The translations under genes were made by a program, and so were the position numbers. From NCBI GenBank assembly GCA_020847535.1, contig JADLBU010000038.1, forward strand, positions 1 to 64,000: DNA of 64,000 nucleotides, read 5' to 3'. The notes under the pieces are model-generated. The model was given only the letters and a program-made list of their open reading frames with translations. It searched no databases and had not been told where the DNA came from. Numbering within the stretch: position 1 is the stretch's first letter; each line of letters opens with the position of its first letter. This DNA is from Phycisphaerales bacterium. GTDB lineage: Bacteria; Planctomycetota; Phycisphaerae; Phycisphaerales; UBA1924. Below are positions 17,926-28,415 of the stretch, one piece after another.

Positions 17926-19128
17926 TCACGCGTTGTCGAGCAAATCCACGCTCTCGAACTTCTTGCCTTCCAGCATCTCCAGCGAAGCCCCGCCGCCTGT
18001 TGAGACGTGCGTGAACTTGTCGGCGAGCCCGAACTTCTCGACCGCCGCCGCCGAATCCCCACCGCCGACGATGCTGATACAGCCCTTCCCGCTCGCCTCG
18101 GCGATCGCCTTGGCGATCGCGCGGGTTCCCGCCGCGAACGGTGCCCACTCGAAGACACCCATCGGCCCGTTCCACACCACGGTCTTGGCGCTGGCGAGCA
18201 CCATCCCGAACTTGGCCTGGGTCTTGGGTCCGATGTCCAGACCCATGAAGCCTTCCTTGATGTCGTTATCGAAGACCTCGATATCGCCATCATTCTCGGA
18301 GAACTTCGTCGAGCAGGTGTGATCCACCGGCAGGTGCAGCGAGCACTTGAAGTTGGCCGCAAGATCGATCGCCCGCTTGGCATCCGCGAGCCGGTCCGCC
18401 TCCACGCGGCTTGAACCCACCTTCCGCCCCATCGCCGCCAGGAACGTGTACGCCATCGCGCCGCCCACCACGATCGCAGAGCACTTGGGCAACAGGTGCT
18501 CGATCGCCGCCATCTTGTCCGATACCTTCGCCCCGCCCAGCACCACGACAAACGGCTTCGCCGGGTTCGCGAGCGTCTCGGAGAGGTACTTGATCTCCTT
18601 CTCGAGCAGCAGGCCCGAGACCTTCGGCCCGTTGACCGCCTTCGCGACCGCGACCATCGATGCATCGGGCCGGTGGCTGGTCCCGAAGGCATCGTTCACG
18701 TAGACATCCCCGTACGCGGCGAGCTTGCTCGCGAACGCCGAGTCACCCTTCTTCTCTCCCTTGTGGTGGCGAAGGTTCTCCAGCAGCACGACATCCCCGT
18801 TCTTCATCCCGGCGATCGCCGCCGCGGCCGCCGCATCGGTGCAGTCCCTGCTCGGGAACGAGACCGGTTTGCCGAGCAGTTCCGAGAGCCGCTTGGCGCA
18901 CGGTTCAAGCGAAGACTCGGCATCGAACCCCGTCCCCTCGGGCCGGCCCAGGTGCGAGCACAGGATCGCCTTGCCCCCGCGATCGGTGATGCTCTTGATC
19001 GTCGGGATCGCCGCCTTGATGCGCCGATCATCCTCGATGATGCCGTTCTCGATCGGCACGTTGAAATCAACGCGGGTCAGGACTCGCTTGCCGGCGACTT
19101 CGGTCTGGGCGATGGTCTTCTTGGGCAT
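17926..19128 (-). CDS. pgk: Phosphoglycerate kinase
   Basis: A 400-residue glycolytic enzyme transferring phosphate between 1,3-bisphosphoglycerate and ADP. Typical motifs: KRVLTRVDFNVPIENG near the N-terminus, LCSHLGRPEG, VLLENLRHHKGEKKGD, VNDAFGTSHRPDASM, VVLGGAKVSDKMA, and the C-terminal nucleotide loop SIVGGGDSAAAVEKFG with VSTGGGASLEMLEGK. Start at 19128 (MPKKTIAQTEV) is right by length and by removal of a 74-residue in-frame extension of atypical sequence. The lid/hinge regions look intact. It is a single gene converging with the propeller gene. Confidence 0.97.
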   Translation of the reverse strand: MPKKTIAQTEVAGKRVLTRVDFNVPIENGIIEDDRRIKAAIPTIKSITDRGGKAILCSHLGRPEGTGFDAESSLEPCAKRLSELLGKPVSFPSRDCTDAAAAAAIAGMKNGDVVLLENLRHHKGEKKGDSAFASKLAAYGDVYVNDAFGTSHRPDASMVAVAKAVNGPKVSGLLLEKEIKYLSETLANPAKPFVVVLGGAKVSDKMAAIEHLLPKCSAIVVGGAMAYTFLAAMGRKVGSSRVEADRLADAKRAIDLAANFKCSLHLPVDHTCSTKFSENDGDIEVFDNDIKEGFMGLDIGPKTQAKFGMVLASAKTVVWNGPMGVFEWAPFAAGTRAIAKAIAEASGKGCISIVGGGDSAAAVEKFGLADKFTHVSTGGGASLEMLEGKKFESVDLLDNA

Positions 19129-19140
19129 GGTGGGCTCTCT

Positions 19141-19513
19141 CAAAGCAGCCGCGGATGACGCGGATTTTGCGGATCTGAAATGGGGAGGAAGGATAGGTGG
19201 GGGTGGGGGGCCAGTGATGCCGCAGCGCCGGTGATCATCCTCGCCGCAACCTCTGCCCGCGCTGCGACTACAGCCGTCAAGGTCTCCCTCCGGATGCAAG
19301 ATGTCCCGAATGCGACCACCAAAGCGCGCACAAACAGTGACTTGCACCACGACCGCTCCTGCCGCATCCCAGCGTCATTCAGAACCCAAGGCCCCAACGC
19401 GAAATCGACGCGGTACGAACGCTCCTGCCGCTCAGGAATGGATGTGCATGAAATGTGCGCACATATGGCATACATACACGCGCATTTCGCAGTACCGGCG
19501 CTTGATCGCAAAA
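19141..19513. other. Intergenic region with no gene recognised
   Basis: The 437-base gap between pgk and atpH holds reading frames on both strands, but none has family resemblance, a good ribosome site or the codon pattern of the neighbouring genes. The only signal I can support is the terminator at its right end. It should also contain the pgk promoter on the minus strand; I could not fix one with confidence. Confidence 0.5.
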
Positions 19514-19540
19514 TGAAAAACGCCCGCCGCAAGGCGAGCG
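19514..19540 (-). terminator. Rho-independent terminator ending the F0 ATP synthase cluster
   Basis: On the minus strand an 8-bp stem (CGCTCGCC / GGCGGGCG with one G-T pair) and TTGC loop are followed by TTTTTCATTTT. It lies 26 bases after the atpH stop, so the transcript ends before any F1 alpha, gamma, beta or epsilon gene. Confidence 0.82.
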
Positions 19541-19565
19541 CTCAAAGTTCATACTCGCTCTCACC

Positions 19566-20168
19566 TCACCCCTCGATCATCCGGTCAAACTTCGCCCGGA
19601 TCGCCGCCGTCCCGGAGTTCGCAAGCTGATCCTGCAGCTTCCGCAGCCGGGTCGCGATCGAGCCGTCGATGAGCTGATCCCCGATGCGGAACTTGACGCC
19701 GCCGATCATCGAGGCGTCGGTGTAGGGGTGGGCGATCACTTCCTTGCCCAGGCTGCTCGCCAGCCGGGCCTGGATGCCGCGGAGATCATCGGGGGTGAGC
19801 GGATCGGCGGTGAAGACATCGACCTCGACGCGACCGAAGTGCCGCTGCACCAGGCCATCGAACGCCGAGACGATGGAGGTCAGGTGCCCCAGCCGGCCCT
19901 TGTCGTTGAGGACCTGGAGGAACTTGTACGTCAGATCGCTGACGCGACCCTGGAAGATCTTGGTGATTGAGCCGGCCCGGCGATCGAAGGAGACGATGCG
20001 CGAGGAGAGGAACTCGTTGAACCGCTTGTCCTGACGCGCCAGCTCCAGGATCTCCTCGAACTCGGCGAGCGTGCTCTCGATGGATGCGCGTCCGCCGGCC
20101 TTCTCGGCCAACTCGAAAAGGCTGCGGGCGTAGGTCGTGGCGACGGCATCGGTGGCGGAGTCGGACAT
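19566..20168 (-). CDS. atpH: ATP synthase F1 subunit delta
   Basis: A 200-residue subunit connecting F1 to the b stalk. ATTYARSLFELAEKAG at the N-terminus and the C-terminal VIAHPYTDASMIGGVKFRIGDQLIDGSIATRLRKL segment are diagnostic of the OSCP/delta family. Start at 20168 gives MSDSATDA; the 74-residue upstream extension is noise. It is the last gene of the cluster, 85 bases after atpF, and is followed by a terminator rather than atpA. Confidence 0.95.
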   Translation of the reverse strand: MSDSATDAVATTYARSLFELAEKAGGRASIESTLAEFEEILELARQDKRFNEFLSSRIVSFDRRAGSITKIFQGRVSDLTYKFLQVLNDKGRLGHLTSIVSAFDGLVQRHFGRVEVDVFTADPLTPDDLRGIQARLASSLGKEVIAHPYTDASMIGGVKFRIGDQLIDGSIATRLRKLQDQLANSGTAAIRAKFDRMIEG

Positions 20169-20253
20169 GGGAAAGCTCCAAATCGCAAATAGCCAAAGGG
20201 CCAGATAAAGAAGGGGTAGAGATGAAGCCAGAAGTTCAGATTGGCTGTGCGGA

Positions 20254-20865
20254 TCAGTTCTTGACGGCCTGCAGGGCCCGGACGGATTCCTCGACGAGGA
20301 TCCGCTGGTCCTCGGGGCGGACCTCGCGGCGGAGGATCTTGGCGGCGGCGGTCGAGGCGAGGCTGGCGGCCTCGGAGTAGATCTCGGCAAGCGCTGCCCG
20401 CTTGGCGGTGTCGATGTCCTTCATCGCCCGCTCCCGGAGCTGGCCGAGCTCGACATCGGCCTTGGCCTTGAGCTCGGCGGCGAGCTGGCCCTGCTGGGCG
20501 CGTGTGGTCTCGATCATCTTCTGCGACTCAGCGCGGGCGTTCTCGAGTGAGCGCTGGTACTCATCGAGGGCATCCTTGGCCTGCTTGCGGGCCTGCTCAG
20601 CGGACTCGATCTCGCCGCGGATCTTGTTCTCACGATCCGAGAGGCCCTTGTTGATCAGGGGCCAGACCTTGACGGCGATGATCGCCAGCACGATCGCGAA
20701 CACCACCAGCGTGACGATCGGGGCGACGATCGCCTGGTTGATGGTGGGGATCACGCCGACCTTCTCGACGGCCCCGCCGTGCGCGGGATCGGAGGCAAGC
20801 GCGGCCGAGGCGGTCATGCCCACGAGAACGAGCCGGGCGAGGTTGCTGGAGAAGAGCTTGGTCAT
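20254..20865 (-). CDS. atpF: ATP synthase F0 subunit b
   Basis: A 203-residue stalk subunit. After a signal-like hydrophobic stretch (LARLVLVGMTASAALA) and a short linker comes the membrane helix (PIVTLVVFAIVLAIIAVKVWPLI), then a long charged coiled coil (AEQARKQAKDALDEYQRSLE onward) that dimerises and binds delta. The extra N-terminal hydrophobic segment makes it longer than the E. coli b subunit (156 residues); whether it is cleaved is unknown. Spaced 179 bases from atpE, with a large palindrome in between. Confidence 0.94.
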   Translation of the reverse strand: MTKLFSSNLARLVLVGMTASAALASDPAHGGAVEKVGVIPTINQAIVAPIVTLVVFAIVLAIIAVKVWPLINKGLSDRENKIRGEIESAEQARKQAKDALDEYQRSLENARAESQKMIETTRAQQGQLAAELKAKADVELGQLRERAMKDIDTAKRAALAEIYSEAASLASTAAAKILRREVRPEDQRILVEESVRALQAVKN

Positions 20866-20961
20866 TGATCAGGATCTCCAAAGCCGGCAGGTCGCCGGCG
20901 AAACTGCTTCTGAAAGGCCTCGGACCGCGTTAGGCGATCCAAGGCTGAAAGCCGATCATCA

Positions 20962-21032
20962 CCACAGAGGCACAGAGGGCACAGAGTAAATCAATTCCTG
21001 GTTTTTCCCCTGTGTTCTCTGTGCCTCTGTGG
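20962..21032. repeat. Long palindrome (CACAGAGGCACAGAG type) between atpE and atpF
   Basis: The left arm at 20962-20977 (CCACAGAGGCACAGAG) and right arm at 21017-21032 are exact reverse complements of 16 bases, with a 39-base loop that includes a further partial CACAGAG copy and a T-run. The arms look like a dispersed REP-type palindrome. It sits inside the operon downstream of the atpE stop, where a stable mRNA hairpin could protect or separate the atpE message. Confidence 0.85.
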
Positions 21033-21044
21033 CGAGTCTTCTTC

Positions 21045-21350
21045 TTACTTGAGGACGCCCATCAGACCGACGACGACCGCGAACAGCGCCGCACCTTCGA
21101 CAAGGGCGGCGGTCAGGATCATCTTGGTGTTGATGTCGGCGGCCATCTCGGGCTGGCGAGCCGTGGACTCGACAGCGCCGCGGCCGATGAGGCCGATGCC
21201 GATGCCGCCTCCGATGACCGCCAGGCCGGCACCGACCGCGGCCAGGCCCTGGCCGACGGTGAACGCAGCCGCCACGGCGGGGGTCGCCATCGCGGGAGCG
21301 GCCGAGACGGCCAGGAGACCCGTGAACGTGAACAGTTTCGCAAGCTTCAT
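21045..21350 (-). CDS. atpE: ATP synthase F0 subunit c
   Basis: A 101-residue proteolipid of the rotor ring. Two membrane helices with the Gly-rich GLAVIGGGIGIGLIGRGAVE, polar loop STARQPEMAADI, and the ion-binding Glu in TAALVEGAALFAVV are all present. Residues next to the Glu do not resemble the sodium-binding set, so proton coupling is likely. The N-terminus has a signal-like extension (LFTFTGLLAVSAAPAMA) beyond the usual about 75-80 residues. Start at 21350 follows from this and from removal of a 28-residue noisy extension. Confidence 0.96.
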   Translation of the reverse strand: MKLAKLFTFTGLLAVSAAPAMATPAVAAAFTVGQGLAAVGAGLAVIGGGIGIGLIGRGAVESTARQPEMAADINTKMILTAALVEGAALFAVVVGLMGVLK

Positions 21351-21443
21351 GGTCAGACCTTTCCTTCGAACATGCTCGGGGTGTGCGTTCCGGCTCGCGG
21401 CGCTTGGCCTGGGCCGGGTCGATCCGTCATTCACGCCGCCCGC

Positions 21444-22394
21444 TCAATGCGCATGAGCGTGGGCGTGCTCGTGATCGTGCTCATCGTGGTGCCCGTGCTC
21501 GCCATGATGAGAGAGTTGTGCGATGAATACCGTCGTCAGGAACATGAACACGAACGACTGGAGCACGGCGACAAACAGCTCCAGGAAGTAGATGGCGATG
21601 CTGGCGATCACCGAGACCACCGAGACGGTCCCGCCCAGCACGATGCCGCCGATGCTGCCGGCGGAGATCATGCCCAGGCCCTGGACGGCGAACATGAAGA
21701 GCACGGCCAGCAGGATGTGCCCGGCGGTCATGTTGGCGAACAGACGCAGCGCCAGGGCGACCGGCTTGATGAAGGTGCCGATGATCTCGATGGGGACCAT
21801 GAGCGGCCAGAGGTAGGGGGGCGTGCCCGCGGTCAGGTGCTTGAGGTACTCCCCCAGGCCCATGTTGACGATGCCGGCGATGTTGATGACCAGTGCCGCG
21901 ATCAGTGCCAGGGCGCCGGTGACGAAGAGGTTCTGGGTCGCGGTCGCCCCGAGGAGGCCGCTGAAGGTGTGGGATCCGTTGAAGTGATCGGCCAGGTGCA
22001 GGATGTCGGCGATCGGCATCAGGCCCAGCAGGTTGTTGAAGAGGATGAAGAAGAAGATGGTCATGAGGAAGGGCATGAACTTGTTCGTGCGCTCCCCGAG
22101 CTGAGGTCGGATGACCGTGTCGCGCAGGTAGATGATGACGACCTCGATCATGTGGGCCAGGGCGCCCTTGGTGACGTAGCGGTCGTTGCCCTGGCTCTGG
22201 GGGCCGGTGGCGATCTTGCTCGCCGCGTACGCGAGCACCAGGATCGTGAGCAGCCCGGCCAGGATGAGGTTGCCGATGTGCGACGACCAGATCCAGACGT
22301 TGTCCATCCCGAACAGATGGCCCTTGGTGTGCGGCTGGTTGACCACGTGCGCGACGGGGTCGGAGGCGGCCAGCGTGAAGAATTGATCCATCAT
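21444..22394 (-). CDS. atpB: ATP synthase F0 subunit a
   Basis: A 316-residue membrane subunit forming the proton half-channels. The essential Arg is in ALALRLFANMTAGHILL, with LMVPIEIIGTFIKPV just before, as in all subunit a proteins. The N-terminal region DNVWIWSSHIGNLILAG matches planctomycete-type sequences. The C-terminus ends in a tail of about 20 residues dominated by His, Glu and Asp (HHGEHGHHDEHDHEH...), not part of the core family and possibly metal-binding. The ATG overlaps the stop of the upstream AtpI-like gene. Confidence 0.96.
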   Translation of the reverse strand: MMDQFFTLAASDPVAHVVNQPHTKGHLFGMDNVWIWSSHIGNLILAGLLTILVLAYAASKIATGPQSQGNDRYVTKGALAHMIEVVIIYLRDTVIRPQLGERTNKFMPFLMTIFFFILFNNLLGLMPIADILHLADHFNGSHTFSGLLGATATQNLFVTGALALIAALVINIAGIVNMGLGEYLKHLTAGTPPYLWPLMVPIEIIGTFIKPVALALRLFANMTAGHILLAVLFMFAVQGLGMISAGSIGGIVLGGTVSVVSVIASIAIYFLELFVAVLQSFVFMFLTTVFIAQLSHHGEHGHHDEHDHEHAHAHAH

Positions 22395-22858
22395 GTCGCC
22401 GCTCCATCACCCGGGGGGGGCCGGTCCTTGCCGGTCGTGCCCGCGGGGAACATCACTCGTGTCATCTTCATCGCCCAGGTGGTCTCGATCCCCAGCCAGA
22501 CGATGCTCGCCGCCAGGAACGAGCCCCAGAACGAGAGCGCCTCGGGGCGCGAGGTCATGAACGCGATCACCGCGATCGCCAGGGAGATGAACATCCGCAC
22601 CCCGCCGGCGGTCGCGACGAACATCGCGAAGTTCTTGCCGCCCGATCGGATCGCCGTCGAGAGCATCACCAGCCCCGCAAGCCCCGCGAACACCACGCTG
22701 CCGATCCCGAGCCCGGCCCCCAGTCCCGCTTGGGGCAGGGTCGCCCGGCCGGTAGCAACCGAAACTGCGCCGATGCAGGCCCCCGCGACCAGCGCGCCGC
22801 CGATCAGCATCGCCGCAAGCGGCGCAACCGATGTGCGACGGTGGATCTCAGCAGCCAT
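22391..22858 (-). CDS. AtpI-like membrane protein of the ATP synthase cluster
   Basis: A 155-residue protein with four hydrophobic segments (starting PLAAMLIGGALVAGACIGAV and ending FWGSFLAASIVWLGIETTWAM), located between atpZ and atpB and overlapping atpB by four bases. Position, size and topology match the AtpI/UncI assembly factors or the AtpQ/AtpR-type small membrane proteins of atp operons, though sequence similarity by eye is weak. AtpI-type proteins are thought to help c-ring assembly. Start at 22858 (MAAEIHRR) preferred over 22909. Confidence 0.65.
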   Translation of the reverse strand: MAAEIHRRTSVAPLAAMLIGGALVAGACIGAVSVATGRATLPQAGLGAGLGIGSVVFAGLAGLVMLSTAIRSGGKNFAMFVATAGGVRMFISLAIAVIAFMTSRPEALSFWGSFLAASIVWLGIETTWAMKMTRVMFPAGTTGKDRPPPGDGAAT

Positions 22859-23027
22859 CAAGGCGCCCGACCTCCAGGAAGCAACGGGTTTGAAGCCCGG
22901 ACCGGCCACCCAGCACGGTCAATCAGGCCAACCCACCCGCCGAAAGGGGGCAAAGGATAGGTGGACCGCCCGCAAGAGGCGAGCGTTTCGGGGCGCTGGC
23001 GAGGCTCCAAACCACCCTATCTGAACC

Positions 23028-23297
23028 CTACTTTGGGCGGTTGGCGTGCCGGCGGGCGGCCTCGCTGCTCGCCTTGCCCATGGCGATCGCATCCCGGATG
23101 AAGCGGTATCCGCCGCCCAAGAGCCCCGCGAGGGCAAAGCCCAGGATCACCCAGGGAGCGCCCTTGGGCCATACCCAGTGCTGGAGCGCCCAGCCGATCA
23201 TGGTGAAGCCGATGACGCCGTAGGCGAAATTGAGCCCGACCCCCCATGCCGAGGCGGCCGCGGCGGTGGACTGGTCCTTTTGATCCGGTTCGTTCAT
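23028..23297 (-). CDS. atpZ: AtpZ/AtpI-family ATP synthase accessory protein
   Basis: An 89-residue protein with two membrane helices (NFAYGVIGFTMIGWALQHW and PWVILGFALAGLLGGGYRFI) separated by a short loop, matching the small AtpZ/F0F1-ATPase-gca family that opens many atp operons and is linked to magnesium or assembly functions. It begins only 8 bases after the alaS stop, so it is probably co-transcribed with alaS. A 169-base spacer to the next gene contains nothing I recognise. Confidence 0.8.
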   Translation of the reverse strand: MNEPDQKDQSTAAAASAWGVGLNFAYGVIGFTMIGWALQHWVWPKGAPWVILGFALAGLLGGGYRFIRDAIAMGKASSEAARRHANRPK

Positions 23298-23305
23298 GTG
23301 GGGGT

Positions 23306-26260
<2,955 letters not shown>

Positions 26261-26500
26261 GCGAAAAAGCTCCGGCGCGATGGATGCATCAGTGGGTAGA
26301 GTGTAGGACTCGGGGATACACACAAACCCCGACCGGGTAGCCGGTAATCGGACCATATTTGGCTTCCGCGGCCGAAGGCGGCCTGTACCGGCGGCGATCC
26401 CGAAACCGCACCCAGCAAGCCCCGAATAGGATGGCATGCCCGCCGGCTCAGGCGGCGTGCGGTCATTTCTGTGCCTGGCGCCTCGCGCGGAGCGATCCCA

Positions 26501-26869
26501 ATGTCTGCCACGACCTCCATTCAACTGCCCCTGACGCTCGCCGGCATCAACGAAGAGTCCCTGATGGCGATGGTGATCATCTTCGGGTCCGTCATCATCC
26601 TCGTGGGCATCCACTCGGTCCGCCGAATCCTCGACACCCGGACTCGCGAGCAGACCAAGCGAGAGATCGCCGCCTACGTCGCCGAGGGAACGATCGCCCC
26701 CGGTGATGCGGCGATGATCCTGCAGGCCGGAAGCACCGAGACCGAGCAGAAGATCGCCGATGCGGTCGCCTGGGGGGCGATCAAGCCGGAGAAGGCCGAG
26801 GTGCTGCTGCGGACGCTGCGGAGCGATAGCGCGAGATCCTCTCGCACTCCGGCCGGTCAGGCCTGCTGA
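26501..26869 (+). CDS. Small single-pass membrane protein, unknown
   Basis: A 122-residue protein with one transmembrane helix (LMAMVIIFGSVIILVGIHSV, about residues 20-39) followed by a charged helical cytoplasmic domain (REQTKREIAAYVAEGTIAPG ... AAMILQAG ... IADAVAWGAIKPEKAEVLL). The repeated GxIxPxxAxxLL pattern resembles short adaptor or SHOCT-like helices, but I do not assign a family. Start at 26501 follows an AGCGATCCCA spacer without a strong ribosome site. It is divergent from alaS with about 240 bases between the starts; that spacer holds no gene and presumably both promoters. Confidence 0.65.
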   Translation: MSATTSIQLPLTLAGINEESLMAMVIIFGSVIILVGIHSVRRILDTRTREQTKREIAAYVAEGTIAPGDAAMILQAGSTETEQKIADAVAWGAIKPEKAEVLLRTLRSDSARSSRTPAGQAC

Positions 26870-26893
26870 CTGTATATCGAGACCGCAAGTCGC

Positions 26894-28060
26894 TTAGCGA
26901 TCTCTTCCCAGTACGCCATCGATCGTCACCATGCCGGGGATCGAGGCAGTGAGCCCGGAGCCGGGCCAGTTACCAGTTCCATTGGGATATCCCCACGCAA
27001 CCTCATCCATGGTGAGCGCCTCGGCGCTTCCATCGCAGAACGCCAGAGGCGCGAGGCTGTAACGGCTTTCCCGCCATGTGCCGCTGGCGAGATAGACCGC
27101 CTTCTGCGATGGGAATTGCACTTCTCCGAGCCGCATGGCTCGCCACTGGTCCGGGCCTGTCCTGGTGGTATCGCGCCAGAAGGCCGGCGATGCGCCGAAT
27201 GAGGATGAGTACAGGATGTCGGTGACGGGGGCCAGCCCGGAAGCGGCCTGGTCGTAGAACATTCCATCCCGGTGCGTGGAGTCGTAGACGAGACCGGCAA
27301 GGACAAGGTGCCACGACCAATACGTGTCGAAGTACACGAGCCTGACCGGCTCATCCTCAACGTACAAGACGGTGTACGTCGCTTTGGGATCAGTGAACGC
27401 CGGCATGTAGTCCCGGTAGTCCTGTGCATACGACGAGATTACCTTCGCGTGCGAACCGAGCCGCGCTGTCAGGGCCGCCATGCTTGCAAGTTCCTTCGTT
27501 CTCGTTGCCATCGGAAGCATCAGCGTCACCAGGATGCCGATCAGCGCGATCACCAGCAGGGTTTCCAGAAGCGTGAAACCTCGGCGGTCGAAGCTTGGTG
27601 ACGAAGCGTGAATCGACATGACATGTGAATGCGATTTCGCGGGAAGTTGGCTTGCTTTCGGATACAGCAGTATGGCACAAAAAACAATGTTGCGACACAC
27701 GATCCAAGGCGCAATCGCCGAGGTTTGTTTGTATGCAAAGACCGCGCCGAAACAGTTGCATTCAGGCTCTTTGCCAGAAATCATGAGAAAGATGTACAAG
27801 GCAGTAATCGTGACCAGAAGACCCACGCAAGCGATCTCAAGATGTCGGCGAGCGAATCCGCACAACCATGCCGTTCCAATGGTTACTTCAACTAAAGATA
27901 CGGCAAGCGACAATGCTGAACGAAGATACCCGGCCTCAATACCCCATGATACAAGGCTGGTCGCAAACTCATCGATAGAAAGTAGCTTGAGCATGCCAGC
28001 CGCGATCAGGATCGCCATGACGCCACCCTTGACAACGAGGCTGGCATTGGCTCTGGTCAT
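26894..28060 (-). CDS. MauE/DoxX-like redox membrane domain fused to a type IV prepilin-like domain
   Basis: A 388-residue single reading frame with two parts. Residues 1-135 form a four-helix membrane domain with the ECNCFG motif of MauE/DoxX redox-associated proteins and a further Cys in PWIVCRNIVFC. After a short linker, residues about 158-180 are a perfect prepilin signal, RRGFTLLETLLVIALIGILV, followed by a planctomycete-style pseudopilin body ending with a FCDGSAEALTMDEV segment. Four helices with the N-terminus inside would leave the RRG leader in the cytoplasm, where prepilin peptidase cuts. An internal Met at 27619 precedes the pilin part but has no clear ribosome site. Start ATG at 28060 overlaps the upstream stop (ATGA). 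Fusion is seen directly; processing is inferred. Confidence 0.82.
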   Translation of the reverse strand: MTRANASLVVKGGVMAILIAAGMLKLLSIDEFATSLVSWGIEAGYLRSALSLAVSLVEVTIGTAWLCGFARRHLEIACVGLLVTITALYIFLMISGKEPECNCFGAVFAYKQTSAIAPWIVCRNIVFCAILLYPKASQLPAKSHSHVMSIHASSPSFDRRGFTLLETLLVIALIGILVTLMLPMATRTKELASMAALTARLGSHAKVISSYAQDYRDYMPAFTDPKATYTVLYVEDEPVRLVYFDTYWSWHLVLAGLVYDSTHRDGMFYDQAASGLAPVTDILYSSSFGASPAFWRDTTRTGPDQWRAMRLGEVQFPSQKAVYLASGTWRESRYSLAPLAFCDGSAEALTMDEVAWGYPNGTGNWPGSGLTASIPGMVTIDGVLGRDR

Positions 28061-28404
28061 GGGCAAGCGGGCCCTCCCGCCGAATAGCAGGTTCGCACGT
28101 AGCTCACCGGCGCGCCGTCATTGATTGTGCATTGATTTTGATCGTCTTTTTTCTTCTTCTGGTAGATGCATGTTTGCGATGACTGAGTGCGATTCAACGC
28201 GCCTCGTTCCACAAGTTGAGTGAATGGACAATCACCATCCTGAAGGATCTCGACTGGGCATTGCCCTACTTGAACAGGAATCCCCTGGCACGCGGACCCT
28301 GTCTGCTCGATCCAGCAGGCGGTTCGAACACCCGTAGCTAGAACCACGGTACCGAAACTAGCGAGAGCAAAGAAGCGCAGAGCATTTTGGGTTTGCGATT
28401 TCAT
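28057..28404 (-). CDS. Cys-rich secreted small protein, unknown
   Basis: A 115-residue protein with a signal peptide (ALRFFALASFGTVVLATG) and a mature region holding eight Cys (for example TACWIEQTGSACQ, VGQCPVEILQDGDCPF, TCIYQKKKKDDQNQC, RTCYSAGGPAC), which should form disulfides outside the membrane. Start at 28404 has AAAGGA seven bases upstream; the ATG at 28419 overlaps the previous stop but lacks that spacing. It is sandwiched between a membrane-anchored protein gene and the MauE-prepilin gene with four-base overlap to the latter. There is only one Trp, so it is not a methylamine dehydrogenase light chain with a TTQ cofactor. Confidence 0.72.
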   Translation of the reverse strand: MKSQTQNALRFFALASFGTVVLATGVRTACWIEQTGSACQGIPVQVGQCPVEILQDGDCPFTQLVERGALNRTQSSQTCIYQKKKKDDQNQCTINDGAPVSYVRTCYSAGGPACP

Positions 28405-28415
28405 CACCAATCCTT

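Noticed and set aside
21012-23024. A 670-codon plus-strand frame across the F0 genes
   Set aside because: Shadow of the highly conserved atpB/atpE genes on the other strand.
28057-28404. Cys-rich protein as methylamine dehydrogenase light chain
   Set aside because: The TTQ cofactor needs two Trp residues; only one is present, and the Cys number differs.
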